From Deltaproteobacteria bacterium (GTDB lineage: Bacteria; Desulfobacterota; Syntrophia; Syntrophales; UBA2185), in NCBI GenBank assembly GCA_026388495.1, contig JAPLJQ010000131.1, forward strand, positions 1 to 10,600: a stretch of DNA of 10,600 bases. Reading direction: 5' to 3'. This document shows, in pieces, positions 7,753 to 10,600 of this stretch. The notes under the pieces are model-generated. The model was not told where the DNA came from. It saw only the letters and a program-made list of their open reading frames with translations, and ran no database searches. The translations under genes were made by a program, and so were the position numbers. Position 1 is the first letter of the stretch. The number at the start of each line of letters is the position of its first letter.

Positions 7753-7781
7753 CCCCGCTTTCTTCGGGGATATGGGGATAT
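7753..7781 (+). other. GC-rich hairpin plus tandem octamer in the DUF2156 leader
   Basis: CCCCG (7753-7757) and CGGGG (7765-7769) can form a 5-bp stem with a 7-base loop. The right arm runs into two exact tandem copies of GGGGATAT (7766-7781). No T tract follows, so it is not an intrinsic terminator. It may affect the leader of the downstream gene or may be chance. Confidence 0.3.
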
Positions 7782-7816
7782 ATTGATAAAGAATCTTCGG
7801 TGAAAGGAAAGTTGAT

Positions 7817-8731
7817 ATGCAATTTAAACCTGTAACAGTTGATGATTATCCGTCATTGAAAAAATACTTTGAAAAACAATCATTTCAGCTAAGCACCTAC
7901 TCTCTTTTCTCCATTATTGTGTGGAGCAGTCAACATTTAAGAACTTTTTTTTTCGTTGAGAATGACACACTGGTTATTCTCAATGAACTTGACAATCAAC
8001 CTGAAGAGCGCCACCTGATTCTTCCCCTTTCCCTTACAGGGGTCATTACCCCTGATTTTCTTTACAACCTTGCAAAAACAGTAGGGATCAGGAAGTATTG
8101 TTTTATCCCCGAAACGTTCCTTTCAATGCATGATCAAAACCAAATAGAATCTTATTTCACAGTTTCCGAACAGCCGGAGTTCGATGACTATATCTACCTT
8201 ATGGAAGACCTTGTCCATCTCAGAGGGAATAAGTTTGCCAAGCAGAGAAATTTAATCAACCAGTTTCGCAAGACCCATCTGAGTAAAGGGACGGTGCGTA
8301 TTGAAATGATAACCGTTGATAACTATATAGATTGCATGGAGTTTCTCAAGATATGGTGTGTTCAGCACAATTGCGATCTTGATAGTAATGGAAGTCTGGC
8401 CTGCGAAAAAATGGCTGCCATCAATGCCCTGAGAAACCTTGATCGTTTGGATTCAAAAGGTATTTTGATTCGAATCGATGGTGTTGTGAGCGCTTTCGGA
8501 ATCTGCTCACATCTTACACACGATATGGGAATTCTCAATTTTGAAAAGGCATTTTCCAACATTAAAGGACTTTATCAGTTCCTGGATAATGAATGTGCAA
8601 AGCGCCTTTTCAGTAGTTACAAATATATCAACAAGGAAAGTGATATGAGCCTGCCCAATTTAGCCCAGTCGAAAAACTCATACAATCCGGTTATGAAATT
8701 AAAATCCTATTGTCTAACCGTCGTCAGTTGA
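7817..8731 (+). CDS. DUF2156 protein (phosphatidylglycerol lysyltransferase C-domain-like)
   Basis: This 304-residue protein resembles the DUF2156/LPG_synthase_C family (COG4866), which has a duplicated GNAT-like fold. In MprF the equivalent domain moves an amino acid from aminoacyl-tRNA to phosphatidylglycerol. Stand-alone soluble members like this one have no settled function. Family-like segments are YLMEDLVHLRGNKF (127-140) with KQRNLINQF (142-150), FEKAFSNIKGLYQFLDNECA (242-261), and YINKESDMSLPNLAQSKNSY (270-289). No membrane helices or signal peptide are seen, unlike full MprF. The ATG follows AAAGGA by about 9 bases. It has tRNA-Leu back to back upstream and a repeat-bearing intergenic region downstream, with no obvious operon partner. 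The family call comes from remembered motifs; the donor and acceptor are unknown. Confidence 0.75.
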   Translation: MQFKPVTVDDYPSLKKYFEKQSFQLSTYSLFSIIVWSSQHLRTFFFVENDTLVILNELDNQPEERHLILPLSLTGVITPDFLYNLAKTVGIRKYCFIPETFLSMHDQNQIESYFTVSEQPEFDDYIYLMEDLVHLRGNKFAKQRNLINQFRKTHLSKGTVRIEMITVDNYIDCMEFLKIWCVQHNCDLDSNGSLACEKMAAINALRNLDRLDSKGILIRIDGVVSAFGICSHLTHDMGILNFEKAFSNIKGLYQFLDNECAKRLFSSYKYINKESDMSLPNLAQSKNSYNPVMKLKSYCLTVVS

Positions 8732-8790
8732 CGCCCTCGCAAAAAGTCCCCCAACCTGTCATTCCCACGAAGAGACTGTGTCACAATAGG
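8729..8790. repeat. Possible degenerate dispersed-repeat fragment downstream of DUF2156
   Basis: The stretch starts inside the stop codon of the DUF2156 gene. It contains CTCGCAAAAAGTCC (8737-8750) and TGTCATTCCCACGAA (8757-8771). From memory, both resemble heads of dispersed intergenic repeats in deltaproteobacterial genomes. Only one copy is present in this window, so its repeat nature cannot be shown from the sequence. Confidence 0.3.
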
Positions 8791-8796
8791 GGAAAA

Positions 8797-8874
8797 TGTC
8801 ATTCCGAACGAACGTGAGGAATCTTAGTATGTTAATATTATTCATTTAGATTTCTCGCGTTGCTCGAAATGACA
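8797..8874. repeat. Imperfect inverted repeat, likely a dispersed palindromic element
   Basis: The left arm (8797-8824) begins TGTCATTCCGAACGAACG and the right arm (8848-8874) ends GTTGCTCGAAATGACA. The arms match at 23 of 27 aligned positions with one extra base in the left arm, around a 23-base AT-rich centre. I recall near-identical TGTCATTCCGAGCGAA...AATCT palindromes scattered between genes in several anaerobic bacteria. It lies between the convergent DUF2156 and hydrolase genes and encodes no protein. It could fold into a hairpin in transcripts from either strand, but neither strand has a T tract directly after the stem. Confidence 0.75.
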
Positions 8875-8943
8875 AGAAAGATATTTTTACTGTTACGCCC
8901 CCTCAGCCTTCCACAATTCGGAGCATGCGGGTTTTGATCCCGG

Positions 8944-9645
8944 TCAGTCTATTGTCATCAAAGAACGCCATCGGTCCCGATTGGTTTCACAGGGAAGCCC
9001 CCTCAATTTAAGCATGGCGATAATATTTGCCTCATTAAAACGTAAATATGGATTCACCCTGAACTCGTCAGCCAGGGTTGATAACACATGGTTCGGATTA
9101 TATTTTCTTAAATAAACAGGGATGTCCTCATTGTCAGGCTCAATCATTTTTGCAAATGACATGGCGTCTTTTACGTAATCATGACCGGCATAAATGATGG
9201 TTTCATCAGGTAATGACATGAGTTTCATGATTGTTTCATAATAACCATCGAGATCACCTGAAAAACAATTACCTATCGTGCCATTGAACAGGGTGTCTCC
9301 TGATATCAATATCTTCCCTGCATGAAAACATACTGAATCATCTGTGTGACCCGGCGTGTTGTAGATATTTATGTTTTCGCCTTCAAGTTCAATCTTTCTT
9401 TCTTTAATCAGATCGTGGTAATTTAAAGCATGAGTATTTGATTGACGGATGAAATGGCTGTTCCCGCTTGTATGGTCATAATGACCATGTGTGTTTGCGA
9501 TAAAAAGAAGATTCAACTTCCTGTACTGAATGAAATCAAAAATTTCTTTGAAGGCTCCGCCGTCGATAACCACGGCATCCTTCCGTCCGTGAATCAAATA
9601 ACCAAAATTATCGCCGCCATATCGAAATTGATTAACGTTTAACAA
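8944..9645 (-). CDS. Glyoxalase II-like metallo-beta-lactamase-fold hydrolase
   Basis: This 233-residue binuclear metal hydrolase belongs to the hydroxyacylglutathione hydrolase (GloB) branch of the metallo-beta-lactamase fold. Members cleave thioesters such as S-lactoylglutathione. Numbered from the TTG start, metal ligands appear as THGHYDH (52-58; His53, His55, Asp57, His58), His100 in TPGHTDDS, Asp117 in SGDTLF, and His155 in AGHDY. The C-terminal LADEFRVNPYLR (191-202) resembles the HAGH_C region of true glyoxalase II. No signal peptide is seen, so it should be cytoplasmic. I chose the TTG at 9643-9645, 8 bases after AGGAGG. The upstream GTG (9652-9654) shares a base with that Shine-Dalgarno site and cannot use it. 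The gene is divergent from a 2-hydroxyacyl-CoA dehydratase gene. In an anaerobe the real substrate could be another acyl thioester; that is inference. Confidence 0.85.
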   Translation of the reverse strand: MLNVNQFRYGGDNFGYLIHGRKDAVVIDGGAFKEIFDFIQYRKLNLLFIANTHGHYDHTSGNSHFIRQSNTHALNYHDLIKERKIELEGENINIYNTPGHTDDSVCFHAGKILISGDTLFNGTIGNCFSGDLDGYYETIMKLMSLPDETIIYAGHDYVKDAMSFAKMIEPDNEDIPVYLRKYNPNHVLSTLADEFRVNPYLRFNEANIIAMLKLRGLPCETNRDRWRSLMTID

Positions 9646-9653
9646 GTGAGACA

Positions 9654-9659
9654 CCTCCT
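9654..9659 (-). promoter_or_regulatory. Shine-Dalgarno site that fixes the hydrolase start
   Basis: A full AGGAGG on the minus strand ends at 9654. The TTG at 9645-9643 lies 8 bases downstream, an ideal distance. The in-frame GTG at 9654-9652 overlaps the last G of the site. This argues for a TTG start, three codons later than a longest-frame call would give. Confidence 0.8.
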
Positions 9660-9716
9660 GATTAAATTAAAACACATCTCAAGAAACTATCTTGTTGATC
9701 CATATTCGGAGAAATG

Positions 9717-9737
9717 ATAACAAATATCTGTTGTTAT
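9717..9737. promoter_or_regulatory. Candidate operator palindrome in the divergent intergenic region
   Basis: A perfect 7-bp inverted repeat, ATAACAA (9717-9723) and TTGTTAT (9731-9737), has a 7-base centre. It lies just downstream of the predicted hydrolase -10 box (9740-9745) and so covers the likely transcription start, a classic repressor position. The DNA is AT-rich, so chance is possible. A smaller inverted repeat, CAAGA-N5-TCTTG, lies at 9680-9694. Confidence 0.4.
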
Positions 9738-9739
9738 TG

Positions 9740-9769
9740 ATATTACCACGAATAAGAGAGGTTTGACAA
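9740..9769 (-). promoter_or_regulatory. Candidate promoter of the hydrolase gene
   Basis: TTGTCA (9764-9769) and TAATAT (9740-9745) lie on the minus strand with an 18-base spacer. Transcription would start near 9733 and leave a leader of almost 90 bases. Its -35 box occupies the same bases as the plus-strand TTGACA. Confidence 0.5.
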
Positions 9770-9791
9770 AATTAAATTTTTCATTGTGAAC
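9763..9791 (+). promoter_or_regulatory. Weak candidate promoter of the dehydratase gene
   Basis: A perfect TTGACA (9763-9768) faces the dehydratase gene, but no good -10 box lies 16-18 bases downstream; the 17-base position reads GTGAAC (9786-9791). If this -35 box is used, the promoter would be weak or activator-dependent. Confidence 0.3.
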
Positions 9792-9835
9792 GACGTGACA
9801 TCATCTCGTAAATAAAACAGTGGGGGGATTTATCC

Positions 9836-10600
9836 ATGAAAATCCTGAACGAATTACGTGAAACAGGACGCAATCCATATAAGTACGGAATCGAATGTAA
9901 AAGAGCTGCAAATAAAAAAATGGTCGGATATTTTTGTTCCTATACGCCGGAAGAACTGATTTTTGCCGCCGATGCCCACCCCTTCAGAATTTTTGGCAGC
10001 AGTGAGAAGATCCAACTCTCTGATTCCCACTTGCAGTCATACTGTTGCTCCCCTGTGCGGAGAGCCCTTGAAGACGGTTTATCCGGGCAGCTTGATTTTT
10101 TAGATGGCGTTGTTTTCCCCCATACCTGCGATTCCATTCAGAGACTGTCGGATATATGGCGGCTGAATCTCTCATTTGCCTTCCATCTGGATGTCGTTTT
10201 ACCCGTAAAATTAAATACGGAAAGCGCAAGAGCTTATTTCACAGACGTCATCAGGACGTTCAAGGAAGATTTGGAAACTGTCCTTCAGACCAGGATATCA
10301 CATGAAAATCTGAAGCATGCTATTACCATTTACAATCAGATTCGGAGGGGGGTTCAAAGGATATACGAATTGAAGCGAAACAATCCCGATATTATCAAAG
10401 GAAGCGATCTTTATCATATCGTCAGATCCTCCATGATCGTGGACCGGAATCTCCTTCCGGAAACGTTGAATGCAATCGTTACTGAACTCGAATCAAAAAA
10501 CCATGTGAAATCAATCGACCGGAAACGTCTTATCCTGACAGGCAGCGTCTGTAATCATCCGGACATCTATCAAGTAATCGAAGAAGCCGGCGGGGTGGCC
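9836..10600 (+). CDS. 2-hydroxyacyl-CoA dehydratase family subunit (HgdB/BcrB-like), C-terminal part missing
   Basis: The first 255 residues of a 2-hydroxyacyl-CoA dehydratase D-component family protein are present; the family usually has about 370-430, so the right edge removes roughly a third. These oxygen-sensitive [4Fe-4S] proteins (HgdA/HgdB, FldB/C, BcrB/C) act in radical dehydration of 2-hydroxyacyl-CoA or in benzoyl-CoA reduction, with an ATP-driven activator. Family-like features are TPEELIFAADAHPFRIFG (37-54), Cys70/Cys71 followed by RRALEDG (75-81), FPHTCDSIQRL (94-104) with Cys98, and LTGSVCNHPD (234-243) with Cys239. Cys70 or Cys71, Cys98 and a later cysteine are the likely cluster ligands. 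The ATG follows GGGGGGA (9822-9828). The enzyme's substrate cannot be told from this fragment, and no partner subunit or activator is in the window. A divergent thioester-hydrolase-like gene shares its upstream region. Confidence 0.85.
   Translation, partial: MKILNELRETGRNPYKYGIECKRAANKKMVGYFCSYTPEELIFAADAHPFRIFGSSEKIQLSDSHLQSYCCSPVRRALEDGLSGQLDFLDGVVFPHTCDSIQRLSDIWRLNLSFAFHLDVVLPVKLNTESARAYFTDVIRTFKEDLETVLQTRISHENLKHAITIYNQIRRGVQRIYELKRNNPDIIKGSDLYHIVRSSMIVDRNLLPETLNAIVTELESKNHVKSIDRKRLILTGSVCNHPDIYQVIEEAGGVA

Noticed and set aside
7572..7835. A plus-strand frame of 87 codons upstream of the DUF2156 gene
   Set aside because: It starts inside the antisense of tRNA-Leu, crosses two promoters and overlaps the real start; it has no recognisable protein features.
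9786..9801. TGTGA-N6-TGACA as a CRP/FNR-type site before the dehydratase gene
   Set aside because: The second half is not the inverted TCACA needed for a symmetric site, so only a half-site match remains.
9940..10229. Minus-strand frames of 65 and 81 codons
   Set aside because: They are antisense to the dehydratase gene, which has clear family motifs and a ribosome binding site.

Overview
The window (about 42% GC by eye) looks like chromosomal DNA of an anaerobic Gram-negative bacterium. A deltaproteobacterial (Desulfobacterota) syntroph or sulfate-reducer type fits best. The pointers are the uninterrupted tig-clpP-clpX-lon order followed by tRNA-Val and tRNA-Asp, a 2-hydroxyacyl-CoA dehydratase (HgdB/BcrC-like) gene, a radical SAM family common in anaerobes, and an intergenic inverted repeat of a kind I associate with such genomes. 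The assignment is inference; no species can be named.

Positions 1-7320, all on the minus strand, hold the housekeeping block. Read in transcription order, a sigma70-type promoter near 7414-7442 precedes trigger factor (tig), ClpP, ClpX and Lon, with gaps of 21, 25 and 32 bases. Together they form a protein-folding and proteolysis operon: a ribosome-bound chaperone, the ClpXP protease and the Lon protease. Seventy-one bases after lon come tRNA-Val(UAC) and tRNA-Asp(GUC), then a clear intrinsic terminator. Beyond it lie a radical SAM protein of unknown function and, 15 bases further on, a CorC/HlyC-type CBS-domain protein that runs off the left edge.

Positions 7509-8731 hold tRNA-Leu(UAG) on the minus strand, with its own promoter and terminator. 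A divergent plus-strand gene for a DUF2156 protein (related to the acyltransferase domain of lysylphosphatidylglycerol synthase) follows.

Positions 8732-8943 are a noncoding stretch with an imperfect 28/27-base inverted repeat and a possible second repeat fragment. Positions 8944-10600 hold a glyoxalase II-like metallo-beta-lactamase-fold hydrolase (minus) and a divergently transcribed 2-hydroxyacyl-CoA dehydratase subunit (plus, cut by the right edge). The 190-base region between them has nearly coincident divergent -35 boxes and a palindrome over the predicted hydrolase transcription start, which suggests coordinated regulation.

I see no phage, insertion sequence, CRISPR or defence locus. 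Most of the window is conserved housekeeping sequence. The parts worth a second look are the divergent hydrolase/dehydratase pair, the repeat-bearing intergenic region, and the two genes of unknown function (radical SAM and DUF2156).
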